64,000 bases of DNA from Butyrivibrio sp. (GTDB lineage Bacteria; Bacillota; Clostridia; Lachnospirales; Lachnospiraceae), in assembly GCA_015056565.1 (NCBI GenBank), contig SVGB01000001.1:267442-331441 (forward strand). The letters are read 5' to 3'. Shown here one piece after another: positions 1 through 9,554 of the stretch; the stretch's first letter is position 1, and the number at the start of each line of letters is the position of its first letter. The notes under the pieces are model-generated. The model saw nothing but the letters and a program-made list of their open reading frames with translations, made no database searches and had not been told where the DNA came from. A program made the translations under genes and the position numbers.

Positions 1-806
1 TATTTGATACACAGATAGTCGATAAGGTTGGTGTTGTTTACGTATCTTATCTTAACCTGGTTTTGAAGCATTATAAGCCTTGAGATGGACTTTGTCACTG
101 TTTTAAGTTCAACTGCTGCATTGGAATTTTGAACATACAAAACCGTGATAGCAACTGCCGACAAAAGGATAGTCAGCATGTAGCCATATACTACGTTAAG
201 CCCAAGAGCAAACTGAAGCGACAAAAGAAATATCAGTATCACCACAAGTGCTACCCCAATTGCAATGATGAGCCTCTTGGTGTTTTCTATGGTGTTAAGC
301 AGCTCCTCTTCCTGAAACATGTAGGCTTCATGCTCGCTGTCAAGGCGCTTAAGATCGTTTCTGATCTTCTTCTGGTAACTCTCAGCCTCAGCCAGTTTCC
401 CAGCCCCTGACCTGGCATCCTTCTGAAGCCTTTCCATGCGCTCGAATTCATCATCGGTCATCTTGCTTTTTCTTTTGCCAAACTTCTCCTTGGCGACCTG
501 AGAATCCACAATCTTCTGAGCGCACTCGTCAATCTCAGCCCTCTGCTCAGGTGGCAGTGCATCGATCTCCTCCATGTCACGAAGATGGCTCGTGACATCG
601 TTGTACTCAAACTCCAGGGCATCAAGTTCTCTTGACGCCTCCTGCATCTGAAGAAGGCAGCTTCCAATATACTCACGCCTCTGGACCGGGTCATCCATGT
701 CCACGTCTTTTCTGGTGTAGACAATGTCATTCCAGTCCTGGAGCCTTGTCTGCTCCTCCCAGTCCTCGTCTCTGTGATTGTTTGAAAAGATGTCTAAAAA
801 GCCCAT
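1..806 (-). CDS. Coiled-coil membrane protein, partial (C-terminus outside window)
   Basis: The frame is open from ATG at 806 to base 1 with no stop, so at least 268 residues are present and the end is missing. I do not recognise a family. Residues about 30-170 are very rich in Glu, Lys and Arg and look like a long coiled coil. Residues about 176-230 hold two hydrophobic stretches that should be membrane helices, so the charged part would sit in the cytoplasm on a C-terminal hairpin. The ATG follows directly on the TAA of the upstream helical-repeat gene (TAAATG), which indicates translational coupling. It is the last visible gene of an operon starting near 6549. Its function is unknown; a scaffold for the other operon products is only a guess. 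Confidence 0.8.
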   Translation of the reverse strand, partial: MGFLDIFSNNHRDEDWEEQTRLQDWNDIVYTRKDVDMDDPVQRREYIGSCLLQMQEASRELDALEFEYNDVTSHLRDMEEIDALPPEQRAEIDECAQKIVDSQVAKEKFGKRKSKMTDDEFERMERLQKDARSGAGKLAEAESYQKKIRNDLKRLDSEHEAYMFQEEELLNTIENTKRLIIAIGVALVVILIFLLSLQFALGLNVVYGYMLTILLSAVAITVLYVQNSNAAVELKTVTKSISRLIMLQNQVKIRYVNNTNLIDYLCIK

Positions 807-1649
807 TTATTTCACCCTGTCTTTTACCAGTTCTCTGTAAGTAAGCTTCATCTTGTCAGTTATCTCGCCCACCTGATCATAGTACTCGTGCATCTTGCCC
901 TCTGCCTTGTAGACAGAAAGTGTGCCCAGTCTGTGGTTATCCTCGCTGGAAGCATACAGATCCTCAGCTTCCTTCATTCTCTTTTCTATTTCCATGGAAG
1001 CCTCATAGGCCTCGTCGTTATCAGCAATAAAAGAAACGTATTCCTTGTTTGAAAGATCCATCCTGACTGCAGATAAGTACTGGTAATAAGACTCTTTATC
1101 TCCCCCGTCCTCATATGCCTTAAGGAACATTTTTGCCGCCTTGTCAAATAAAAAGAGCCTTGCGTACATAACACCTTCATTGTGCTCGATCCTGGCCCGA
1201 AGATGTATGTCGATGGACGGAGTATTGGCAAGCAAAAACTCATACTCCCTGAATGCCATGGCATACCTTCCGTTCTTAAGAAGGAAGTTTGCCCTTGCCA
1301 TCTTTTTATGGTAGACATCCATGCCAGCATTGCCACGCAGGATCTCCTCAGTCTTGTCCACTTCCTTCCTGGTGTTGTAACCAACATAATCAAGGATGGT
1401 TCCTGCAAGAGCAGCCATGGAACACCTCTTGGCGTACATGCTCCTAAGCTCGTCAGCGAGCTTTACAAGGCTGCACTCCTCCTCGATCCAGTCGAAAAGA
1501 GAACTTCCAAAGCTCTCCTCATCAAGAAGAAATGCGTTTTTGACAATACAGTAACACAGCTCCTCAATGCAGTAGACATTTCTGCCAATCTTCTCTATGT
1601 GATATGGATTTTCTGCATAGCTTCCTATGCATAAGATCGGTTTACTCAT
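807..1649 (-). CDS. Hypothetical helical-repeat (TPR-like) protein, 280 aa
   Basis: I do not recognise a named family. The protein has no signal peptide or membrane helix. The middle and C-terminal part (from about residue 110) reads as paired amphipathic helices with spacing like tetratricopeptide repeats, for instance the segments around FLLKNGRYAMAFREYEFLLA and the one following AAKMFLKAYEDGGDKES. Such repeats usually bind proteins. The ATG at 1649 has a GAGG ribosome site eight bases upstream. The gene starts four bases after the actin-fold gene ends and its stop abuts the next start, so all four genes form one transcription unit. A partner or adaptor role for the larger operon proteins is inferred, not shown. 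Confidence 0.75.
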   Translation of the reverse strand: MSKPILCIGSYAENPYHIEKIGRNVYCIEELCYCIVKNAFLLDEESFGSSLFDWIEEECSLVKLADELRSMYAKRCSMAALAGTILDYVGYNTRKEVDKTEEILRGNAGMDVYHKKMARANFLLKNGRYAMAFREYEFLLANTPSIDIHLRARIEHNEGVMYARLFLFDKAAKMFLKAYEDGGDKESYYQYLSAVRMDLSNKEYVSFIADNDEAYEASMEIEKRMKEAEDLYASSEDNHRLGTLSVYKAEGKMHEYYDQVGEITDKMKLTYRELVKDRVK

Positions 1650-1653
1650 TGGT

Positions 1654-2952
1654 CTATACCTCTATGGTCTGCTCCCAAACCTTGCCTGTTGCAGGGAACA
1701 GTTCGCCAAAGCCCTTGTCCGTAACCTTGACGTTTACTGTATTTACACTGCTCATGCTCATGGATATGTGAAGCCTTGTGGTGCCAGCAGGTCTTTTCAC
1801 AAGGCCGTCAAGATAGAGCTGTACCACCTTGGGGCGACCGCCGGTAAGGGGCGTAACCTCTATGTTAAGTATCCCGCTGGGGTCCATGATGATATCAAGG
1901 GAAGTCTCAGCCTCGTACCAGTTGACACCTGCATCCAGCAGCGCATGGTAAACTTCTGTTCCGCATTTAAGCAGCCTGATCCCAAGGTTGGCTTTAAGCT
2001 TGTCCTCCCCAAGGAATACAAACCTGCTGCCATTTCCGGTGGGTGCCACCCTCTCTCTTGCGGCTATGCTGGCGCCCTTGCTAAAGAGATTGTTCCCCTG
2101 GAACACGCGCCTTGTCCTGCACAAAAATTCCAGAGACCTCTTGGTCCACTTCTCGTGGAAACCATCTCCCAGAAGGAACACTGTGGAGATTATCCTCTCC
2201 TCACAGACCTTCTGCATGATGGTCAAAAACTCATCGTCCAGCCTCTCACAGGTCTTGTGGAAAAGAGCTGCATCCTTGGGAAAGCCCGTGGGCAGCATAA
2301 GGTCGTCATAATTCTCTACATCTATTGTGGCAACAACTGGCTTGGTGTTGGTGTTAAGGGTCATCTTAAAAACAGAGAGCTCCTCAAGGTCATAGTCACA
2401 GGCAAGAACCGTGTGTCTGGCCAGGTCATCCGGCTGATAGAGCATGTAGTTGTAAAAGCTCTCCTCATGGCTCTGATAGAAGATATTTGAAGTCTTAAGC
2501 TCAAGAGCTGCTGTCACAGCGTTAAGTACCTGCACCATGCGGTGGTCAAGACTTCTTGTGGTAAACATGATGGCGTCCACGTTGTCCATGGAAACATCCA
2601 GTGACAGGAGGGATAAGCTTCTTTTTACAAAAAGAGTAAGGAGCGCTATCGGGTCATACTCTGCCTCACCCACCATAACAGGCTTACCTTCCTTGGCGGC
2701 AGCAATAAGGCCATCCACCCTGCTTCCGTCGCCATCCTCAATGTGCCTTACGGCCTCTTTGCCATAGAACCACTGATTGACGTCCTTTCTTTTGCACAGG
2801 ACAGTGGGGATATTATAAAGTTCGCTCCCTGCCAGAACCGACAGAGTTTCAGGCATATCTGCATCTGACGCCAGGTAGCTGATCTGGGATACCTTATCCC
2901 CCAGATCATACCCCAGGACAAATCGCCTTGAGTCAGAATTACCAAAAAGCAT
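1654..2952 (-). CDS. Actin/Hsp70-fold protein, DUF5716-like, 432 aa
   Basis: The N-terminus (residues about 10-30, VLGYDLGDKVSQISYLA) resembles the phosphate-1 loop of the actin/Hsp70/sugar-kinase ATPase fold, where D-x-G is followed by a beta strand. A second strand with small residues lies near DAIMFTTRSLD. The length and start fit proteins I recall as DUF5716 from Lachnospiraceae, usually encoded beside DUF5717 as here. No signal peptide or membrane helix is seen. The start codon is ATG with an AAGGAAGGATG ribosome region that overlaps the end of the 1196-aa gene, six bases apart. ATP binding is inferred from the fold only; the biological role is not known. Confidence 0.75.
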   Translation of the reverse strand: MLFGNSDSRRFVLGYDLGDKVSQISYLASDADMPETLSVLAGSELYNIPTVLCKRKDVNQWFYGKEAVRHIEDGDGSRVDGLIAAAKEGKPVMVGEAEYDPIALLTLFVKRSLSLLSLDVSMDNVDAIMFTTRSLDHRMVQVLNAVTAALELKTSNIFYQSHEESFYNYMLYQPDDLARHTVLACDYDLEELSVFKMTLNTNTKPVVATIDVENYDDLMLPTGFPKDAALFHKTCERLDDEFLTIMQKVCEERIISTVFLLGDGFHEKWTKRSLEFLCRTRRVFQGNNLFSKGASIAARERVAPTGNGSRFVFLGEDKLKANLGIRLLKCGTEVYHALLDAGVNWYEAETSLDIIMDPSGILNIEVTPLTGGRPKVVQLYLDGLVKRPAGTTRLHISMSMSSVNTVNVKVTDKGFGELFPATGKVWEQTIEV

Positions 2953-2958
2953 CGTCTA

Positions 2959-5900
2959 TCATCCTTCCTTGCTATCTTCCATATCCATCTCGGAAAAGAG
3001 CTTGTCACAAATAAACTTTTTCTTGAAATACTCTCCAATAAGGTTGTCCACAGTATCGTAGTCCTGCAGAGTCTCACCGATCATGATGTCATTGATAAGG
3101 CTAAATCTTCCAGGGAGCTGTCCTCCAATGATGTCACTCTTTTGGATGGTTCCGCTCTCAGTAAGGATCTCCTCCTCACCATTTTGCTCAGTGATGTAGT
3201 ACTGCATCTGCTCTCCAAAGAACAGGACAAAATCTGAAACATAAATGCCATCATACATCTGGCGCATAGGCACCACCTTGTACTCATTGTCAGAGTCGTT
3301 ATCAAGCCTGTAGTGCACCTTGCAGACTGCATCGGGGCGGGTCCTGTATTCCAGCATGGTCTTGTCGATAAACTGCACCATATCCGGCAGGATCCCTGAA
3401 TATTCCTGGAAGAAAGAAAAGTAAACATCCTTGGAAAGAAGGCGGCGAAGGAATCTTGCTGCAACCTCCTCGTTCACCTCTTCCTCCGACTTCCTGTCTG
3501 TTGCATAGTAGCGAAGGTATGCAAGTTCGCACACCTCTGAAAGCGGCATATTCTCAAGGGCTAGTTTCTCTATCCTGTCAAAGACAAATCTGTCTGTCAC
3601 TGTACCCTTTACAAAACTGTCGTAAGAACACTGGGACAGGAACGCCATCTCAACATCAGCGACTCCGCCACTCTTTACGTAGTTCTTGAAGATCTCCATC
3701 TTCTCCCCAATGTAAGAGCCGCTGTACAGTCCCTGAATGATGATCCTCTCTGAAAGAGCATAGGTATCAAGCCCAAAGGACTCTGCTGCCCTCCAGATGT
3801 CCCTCATCTCCTTAAGGGTTCCGTTGTAATGAGCTATAAGGAAATTGAGAAGCTGTTCATCATACTTGCCTGATCTGAAAGCGTAGTTTGCTATCTCAAG
3901 CTCTTTTTCCCCTGGCTCCAAAGTGCCCTTGTCAAGAAGGCGCACGCACAGCTTAAGTATTACCTTTGCATCTATTGAGAAGCATCCAAAGGTCTTGACC
4001 CACTCCATAGCCTTGTCATAGAGCCCTGACATTACCATGATCTCTAAGACTTCTGCCCTCTTCTGACTGTCGAGGTCTGTGGGGTCTATGTTAAAAACAT
4101 ACTCAGCAAGCTGCCTTGTAAAGTCGTTGTCGTAATAGTACCTTATGAGATTTCCTGAAATATCGTTCCTGAAGCTCTTTCTGACAAGGTCAGAAGCTGC
4201 AAGATCTCTGTATCTGCCCACGTTGTCCATGTCGATGGTGTAGGCATTTTTTCCCAGGTCACAAAGGAACAGATCCAGGTTCTCTTTTCCCTTCTGGATA
4301 TAAGGGATCGCATAGGCAGCAAGTCTCCCTGGCAGCATCAGCTTGGTATTGGTGTAAGGGATACTGCCTGCATACCTGTTGTCTTCGTGATCAGTCAAAA
4401 GAACTGTGTAATCACTGCCATAAAGTGGCACATAGCATACTCCGTCCACCACTGGATATCTCATGGCGCCCTCACACTTGTCATAGACAACGCAAACGCC
4501 GTTTATCCTGTTGTCACTCACCTTGATCTCAGAGGTGTAAAGAACTGACAGCACCTTGGAAGCATTGGCAGCATCTACCATCTGTCTTGTGAGCATGTTC
4601 TTGTAGAGGTACCCAAGGTCCCTGGTAACCCTTCCCTTGTCAAGCTGAGCCATAAGGAACTTCTCTATCTGTGGAACATAGGAATCATAGAGCTCAGGGT
4701 AATCCTCCTTGTGCTCATGGATGTATCTATAAAGTATTGCATTTTTGTCGTATTCAAGGTCGCTCTGATAGGAGAAGTACATAAGGACCATCTTGTTGAT
4801 GTCGCAAGGCAAAAGCCCATTCTCATCGGTGTAGATGCTCATCATGTAGTACTCGTAGAGCCTTGTTATTCGAAGCTCATTCTCAACGCCCTTCTGATAC
4901 CACTCAAAGGCAAAGGGTGCAGTCTTGCCTCCCTTGATAAGGAGGGATACGATAGCCTCTAAGACATCGCTGTTTTCCCTTATCTCATAGCAGGCCTTTA
5001 ATATCCTAAAGAGCCTCATGTCAAAGTTTCTGACTCTCATGGACAGATATACTATCTGGTCGATGAGATTTAAGGATATGATCTGTTTTTTTGCCCCATA
5101 TTCAAGGACAAAGAGCTCATAGTTATCAAGTCGGGTAAGTATCGAAGGGGAATCATTTAAAAGATTCATTGCCTCCAGGTACAGGATAGGACTCCTGCAG
5201 CCGTAGGAGAACTGCTCTTCAAGCATCATCCACTTGCGGGACGTGCTTGTGGTGTACTCCTCTGAAATATATAAAAGGAGCCATGCAATACGCCAGTTAT
5301 CAGGGTTTCTCCTGAATATCCCCTCCAGCCTTTCAGAGATGTCGTTGATGTAGGCGTCCTCTCTGCTGCAAAGTGTGGACAGGTACAGGAAATAGCTGTA
5401 AAGAGTATCCCCGTCGGTATCCAGGACCTCTTTTTCAGCCTGATCAAGTATCCACTTGCCCTCATTGACCCTGCCTGCAGTTATGTAGTACTGGGCGGTG
5501 TAAAGTCTTACCTCCAGGTTCTTGTCGTCGATGGCGTTCATCTTGGAGATGATCTTGCCAGTTTCAGAGAGCCATGCTCTTGAAGTTATCTTCTTGCAGC
5601 TGAAGTTCTCATAGGTCCTCACCAGGTCCACAGTGAGTCTCTTCATCTCCTGATAGTCCCCTGTCAGATGATTATCTGACAAGTGGACAGCCACGGTTAC
5701 CGGGAAGATCACCTCAGTAAAGTTATTGTAGAATCTAATGCGACCGTAATTGTTGCCCTCATGTAGTTTCTCATAAATAAGGTGCATCCTGACTCTTGCT
5801 GTTGTTCCAGTAAAGTCATCCTCACCGATCTCGTATTTGTCAAGGCTAATAAAATCACCGTCAACATCAGCAAACAGGTGTGTATAGCCCCATCCGTTCT

Positions 5901-6549
5901 TGGTTATGATAATGCCGTGGTCGCCATTAAGGCCGGTAAAATCTATCTGCAGGGACTCCTGATCTATAACAAAAGAAACAGGCTGTTTCTTGTTGATGGA
6001 GATAAGGAACTCCTCAACATTCTGCTCATTGTCAGGATTCTCAGAAAGGCCCCTGTAAAGGCTCTCATACTGAGCGTCATTGCCCTTAAGTACCGATATG
6101 AAGTCAGCAGAATAAAAGAGGCTGACTGCCTCATCCCAATCTGTCTTTGCTAAATTTGCAAAATGAAATAGATTCTTGATATCACCAAGGCTACTTGCAA
6201 CAACCTGCGCCCTTACAGTGACAACGAAGGGAAGAACGTACTCTCCCTGATTAGATATTATACGAAAATCTCCCTTTATAACGTCCCCATGGGACATTCC
6301 AAGGGCATTGAACCTATAGGATACTTCGTAGGGAGAACCTGAAACATCAGGGGTAATGACCTCCATCCTTAGATCTGATGAGGTCACCTTACCCTCTAAA
6401 AAGGCATTCTCAGATCCGAAGATAGTAAAAGAGCCACTAGACGCCTCACCGGGTCCAAGGCTTATCTCTATACGAGCAGTTGAGAAATCCAGATTCCTCT
6501 GCGTATAAACATATTTTCCCTGTAGAAGCTGATCTATAATCTCTCTCAC
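2959..6549 (-). CDS. Large DUF5717-like protein, 1196 aa
   Basis: This large soluble protein matches my memory of DUF5717, a Lachnospiraceae family found next to DUF5716. The N-terminal 330 residues are beta-rich and look like two sandwich domains (stretches such as SLGPGEASSGSFTIFG, then a second around RVRMHLIYEKLHEGNNYGRI). Residues about 340-1000 are helical repeats, and a second beta-rich segment follows near 1080-1150. No signal peptide or membrane helix is present, so it is probably cytoplasmic. It starts with GTG at 6549, preceded by GGGGTGAGAC, and an extended -10 promoter lies 32 bases upstream. It heads the four-gene operon. A scaffold role with the actin-fold and helical-repeat partners is inference. 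Confidence 0.78.
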   Translation of the reverse strand: MREIIDQLLQGKYVYTQRNLDFSTARIEISLGPGEASSGSFTIFGSENAFLEGKVTSSDLRMEVITPDVSGSPYEVSYRFNALGMSHGDVIKGDFRIISNQGEYVLPFVVTVRAQVVASSLGDIKNLFHFANLAKTDWDEAVSLFYSADFISVLKGNDAQYESLYRGLSENPDNEQNVEEFLISINKKQPVSFVIDQESLQIDFTGLNGDHGIIITKNGWGYTHLFADVDGDFISLDKYEIGEDDFTGTTARVRMHLIYEKLHEGNNYGRIRFYNNFTEVIFPVTVAVHLSDNHLTGDYQEMKRLTVDLVRTYENFSCKKITSRAWLSETGKIISKMNAIDDKNLEVRLYTAQYYITAGRVNEGKWILDQAEKEVLDTDGDTLYSYFLYLSTLCSREDAYINDISERLEGIFRRNPDNWRIAWLLLYISEEYTTSTSRKWMMLEEQFSYGCRSPILYLEAMNLLNDSPSILTRLDNYELFVLEYGAKKQIISLNLIDQIVYLSMRVRNFDMRLFRILKACYEIRENSDVLEAIVSLLIKGGKTAPFAFEWYQKGVENELRITRLYEYYMMSIYTDENGLLPCDINKMVLMYFSYQSDLEYDKNAILYRYIHEHKEDYPELYDSYVPQIEKFLMAQLDKGRVTRDLGYLYKNMLTRQMVDAANASKVLSVLYTSEIKVSDNRINGVCVVYDKCEGAMRYPVVDGVCYVPLYGSDYTVLLTDHEDNRYAGSIPYTNTKLMLPGRLAAYAIPYIQKGKENLDLFLCDLGKNAYTIDMDNVGRYRDLAASDLVRKSFRNDISGNLIRYYYDNDFTRQLAEYVFNIDPTDLDSQKRAEVLEIMVMSGLYDKAMEWVKTFGCFSIDAKVILKLCVRLLDKGTLEPGEKELEIANYAFRSGKYDEQLLNFLIAHYNGTLKEMRDIWRAAESFGLDTYALSERIIIQGLYSGSYIGEKMEIFKNYVKSGGVADVEMAFLSQCSYDSFVKGTVTDRFVFDRIEKLALENMPLSEVCELAYLRYYATDRKSEEEVNEEVAARFLRRLLSKDVYFSFFQEYSGILPDMVQFIDKTMLEYRTRPDAVCKVHYRLDNDSDNEYKVVPMRQMYDGIYVSDFVLFFGEQMQYYITEQNGEEEILTESGTIQKSDIIGGQLPGRFSLINDIMIGETLQDYDTVDNLIGEYFKKKFICDKLFSEMDMEDSKEG

Positions 6550-6580
6550 GTCTCACCCCAAAAAACAATTAATCTACAAT

Positions 6581-6589
6581 ATTATACCA
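6581..6589 (-). promoter_or_regulatory. Extended -10 promoter of the DUF5717/DUF5716 operon
   Basis: On the minus strand this reads TGGTATAAT, a perfect -10 hexamer with the TG extension. No good -35 is seen, which is normal for extended -10 promoters. Transcription would start about 25 bases before the GTG at 6549. It separates this operon from the MacAB genes that end at 6650. Confidence 0.65.
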
Positions 6590-6649
6590 CACAATAGTCA
6601 CCATTCACAGCGCTCAGTAATGTCTCAGAAAGCTGTAAATGGCGTGGCA

Positions 6650-7858
6650 TTATAGTCTCAGGGCGTCGATTGGTTTCATGAGGGCTGCTTTTCTGGCAGG
6701 GTAGATTCCAAAAAACAGACCTATCAGGATTGAGAAAAGAGCTGCACCTGCAACCGAGGAGGGCGTGATGATAACGTCGAATCCAATTGCCGAGCAGATA
6801 ATATACGCAAGGATGATCCCAAGGATTATCCCAACAATTCCTCCAAGAAGAGTAAGGATAGCTGACTCTGCCAAAAACTGGGTCAGAATAGCACCGGTAC
6901 TGGCTCCTATGGATTTTCTGATACCGATCTCTCTTGTTCTCTCAGTAACAGATACCAGCATGATGTTCATAACACCGATACCACCAACCACCAGAGAGAT
7001 TATTGATACAAGTAAAAGAAAGTCCTGAGCGTAGCCAAGGATCTTATCAAGCTGATCTGAAAAATCCGCCATACTGTAGCCTGAAATAGCTGTGGTACCA
7101 CGAAGCCCGTGTTTATTGGTCAGGATCTCTTTTGCCTTGTTAACTGACTCATTAAGTGTTGACTGATCATCAAAGAGGATGACCTGGGAAAACTCATCGG
7201 TCTTCATATCAAAATCAGAGCCCATTGCCGTGTAGGGCATTTCTATCTGAGCGTAGTAATCCTGCCCCTCCATAATGAACTGATACATATCATTCATGTG
7301 ATCACGAAGTCCGATTATGGTGTAGGTAGCGGTCTTACCGTTCACGGTGATGTCAACTTCTCTTCCAACCGCATCCTCTGTGCCAAAAAGCTTTTTTGCG
7401 TCATCAAGGAGCATTACACATACTCTTGCTCCTGTTTCTACCTGCTGCGACGTAAAATAGCTGCCCTTGGCAATTCCGTTGCTGAAAGCATGCTCAAAAG
7501 CCTGGGTTCCACCATTTACATAGCACTCGAAGGTATCTTTTTTACCCTTTACCTTGCCTAAGCCCTCTACATCTGGAGACATTCCCTTGATGTCAGGAAG
7601 ATATTCCATAACAAGGTCAATGTCATCCTGGGTAAAGCGTTCAGAAGTCTTGCTTGTATCCATGGTAAAAATACCGTAATTACCTGCAAGGTCATTCAGG
7701 GAATTGGTAACGTATGCACTCATTCCATTACCAAGAGCCACAACCGCGATAACCGCCGCTATTCCAATGACTATTCCAAGCATGGTCATGGCAGTTCTGT
7801 AGCCATTACCAATTATCTGTTTAATTGCGCTTTTTAAATACTCGCCAAATTTTCCCAT
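6650..7858 (-). CDS. MacB/FtsX-family ABC transporter permease
   Basis: This is the membrane subunit of a MacAB-type (type VII) ABC exporter, 402 aa. One helix near residues 15-40 (MTMLGIVIGIAAVIAVVALG) is followed by a large extracytoplasmic domain. A C-terminal FtsX three-helix domain then carries the family signature around VVGGIGVMNIMLVSVTERTR and REIGIRKSIGAS. These proteins do not move substrate through the membrane by alternating access; they act mechanically on substrates outside it. The gene begins one base after the adaptor gene stops, so translation is coupled. Order in the operon is ATPase, adaptor, permease. Likely cargo is an antimicrobial peptide or a drug, and its place beside an NHLM peptide-export operon makes immunity an attractive idea. 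That is inference. Confidence 0.93.
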   Translation of the reverse strand: MGKFGEYLKSAIKQIIGNGYRTAMTMLGIVIGIAAVIAVVALGNGMSAYVTNSLNDLAGNYGIFTMDTSKTSERFTQDDIDLVMEYLPDIKGMSPDVEGLGKVKGKKDTFECYVNGGTQAFEHAFSNGIAKGSYFTSQQVETGARVCVMLLDDAKKLFGTEDAVGREVDITVNGKTATYTIIGLRDHMNDMYQFIMEGQDYYAQIEMPYTAMGSDFDMKTDEFSQVILFDDQSTLNESVNKAKEILTNKHGLRGTTAISGYSMADFSDQLDKILGYAQDFLLLVSIISLVVGGIGVMNIMLVSVTERTREIGIRKSIGASTGAILTQFLAESAILTLLGGIVGIILGIILAYIICSAIGFDVIITPSSVAGAALFSILIGLFFGIYPARKAALMKPIDALRL

Positions 7859-7859
7859 T

Positions 7860-9515
7860 TTACTGTGCCACTACTACTGCCATTCCCTCTGTAAGGAGAG
7901 ATACATCTGATGAAATAACCTGATCTCCAACTGACAGTCCCTCAGTGATCTGAGCATCTGTACTTGTTGAGATGCCAATTGTGACGTCTTTTCTTGTTAC
8001 AACGCCATTCTCAAGCACATAAACGAAGTCTCCGGTAGAATCTGTCTGGATCAGCTCATAAGGAAGAACTATTGTGTCATCAGCCTTCTGAGCGTGGATC
8101 TTGTTGTTTGCCTCAACTCCGAGAATAATATCTGAATCAGGATTGGTAACCTTGATGATGGTTGCAACTACAGCAACGCCATTGGCATTCTTGGTTGCAG
8201 TTCCGGAAACCTTGGTAACCTCTCCCTGATACTGTTTGCCGTTTATTGTGATATCAACCTTCTCACCAACTGAAACCTTTGGAAGGTCACTCTTTGATAC
8301 TGAGATTGAAACCTGCACGTCATCAAGGTTTGCTATAGTAAAGAGCTGTGAGCCATTTGCCACTGTAGCTCCCTCAACAACTGTAGCAGGCATAGCTGTG
8401 ATAACGCCGTTAAAATCAGCCTTGATGCCTTCCTTTGCAGCCTCTATCTTACCAAGAGTATCCTCCTGGGTAAGCTCTGTAGCCTCCATTGAAGCCTTGG
8501 TTGCTGAAGCTGAACCAGGGTTAACCTGAGAAGCCTTGGCACTTGAAAGATGAGACTGTTCTTCCTTAAGGGCAGTTATCTGATTGTTCCATGCCTGGAT
8601 CTGTGGATCGTTCTGGATAGCATAGGAAACATCAGAAATTGAATCCTGGACAGCCAGAGCCATCTGCTTGTTGTATTCAGTTGGTTCTGTATACTCCCCA
8701 TTTTCCTTGGTATCTTCTGTATTCCTGTATATATAGTTAGTATTACCGCTTTCAAAATAACCTTCCTGGCTGTCAGATATACCATTCTGGTTGATATCCC
8801 TTGCCACCTTCTGAAGGTCAGTAAGTGTCTGGTTCATACGGCTTGTCTTTTCAGTGATCTGTCTGTTTAGGGAATCGATCTCTGCTGTTATAGCATCAAT
8901 CCTGTCGTTGATCTGCTGTGCAGTCATACCCTCTGCATACTTTCTGTCAGCTGCTCCCACAGGGCTGTAAAGTGCACTGTAGTTACCCTTGGCCTGCTGG
9001 ATTGCAAGCTCAGCGCTCTTTTGCTGAAGTTCAAGAGCATCTGCATCGTAAGTACAAAGAACATCTCCGGCCTTGACCTTATCACCAACCTTGACATTGA
9101 CGGTTTCAAGGGGAGCTGACACCTCTGTAAAGTAATTTTTGTTCTCAGCACTCTCAACTGTACCGGAGATTGAAAGGATATTTTCAATACTTCCAAGTGC
9201 AACTTCCTGAGTTTCAACAGTCACAATTGAATTCTTGGCTGCATTGATCCTGCCAATGATAAATCCGATAACTCCAAGAGCTAACACTCCAAAAAGAATG
9301 TATCTCTTCTTGAATTTTCTTTTCTTCTTTTTTGTTGAATCTGAAAGATCAATGCTGTCGTCCTCATCGTAGATTTCTACAGACGCTCCAGTAGTTTCCT
9401 TGATCACGTTCTGATCTGTAGCAATATTTACTGTGGCAGTATCTTTTGACTCAGCCTCTTTAGTATCTACAGCTGTATCTACTACCTTCTCCTCTAAGTT
9501 CTTATTCTCTTCCAT
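7860..9515 (-). CDS. MacA/HlyD-type periplasmic adaptor-like subunit
   Basis: This is the membrane-fusion (adaptor) subunit partnering the MacB-type permease. The N-terminal 70 residues are acidic and cytoplasmic, ending in a run of Lys and Arg just before one membrane helix (YILFGVLALGVIGFIIGR). Outside follow a lipoyl/barrel-sandwich half (NVKVGDKVKAGDVLCTYDAD), a coiled-coil hairpin rich in Gln (residues about 200-350), the second lipoyl half (IKADFNGVITAMPATVVEG) and beta-barrel domains to the C-terminus. I chose ATG 9515 over 9527 because GGAGG lies six bases upstream of it. The protein is 551 aa, longer than Gram-negative MacA mainly through the acidic N-terminus and long hairpin. Gram-positive adaptors of this kind are common in Lachnospiraceae. 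Confidence 0.9.
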   Translation of the reverse strand: MEENKNLEEKVVDTAVDTKEAESKDTATVNIATDQNVIKETTGASVEIYDEDDSIDLSDSTKKKKRKFKKRYILFGVLALGVIGFIIGRINAAKNSIVTVETQEVALGSIENILSISGTVESAENKNYFTEVSAPLETVNVKVGDKVKAGDVLCTYDADALELQQKSAELAIQQAKGNYSALYSPVGAADRKYAEGMTAQQINDRIDAITAEIDSLNRQITEKTSRMNQTLTDLQKVARDINQNGISDSQEGYFESGNTNYIYRNTEDTKENGEYTEPTEYNKQMALAVQDSISDVSYAIQNDPQIQAWNNQITALKEEQSHLSSAKASQVNPGSASATKASMEATELTQEDTLGKIEAAKEGIKADFNGVITAMPATVVEGATVANGSQLFTIANLDDVQVSISVSKSDLPKVSVGEKVDITINGKQYQGEVTKVSGTATKNANGVAVVATIIKVTNPDSDIILGVEANNKIHAQKADDTIVLPYELIQTDSTGDFVYVLENGVVTRKDVTIGISTSTDAQITEGLSVGDQVISSDVSLLTEGMAVVVAQ

Positions 9516-9554
9516 AATATCCTCCATACTTCAGGCCCATGGCCCTTACATCCC

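Noticed and set aside
1627..2490. 287-aa plus-strand ORF
   Set aside because: It lies antisense to the actin-fold gene, has no ribosome site or recognisable domain, and the minus-strand genes are tightly coupled.
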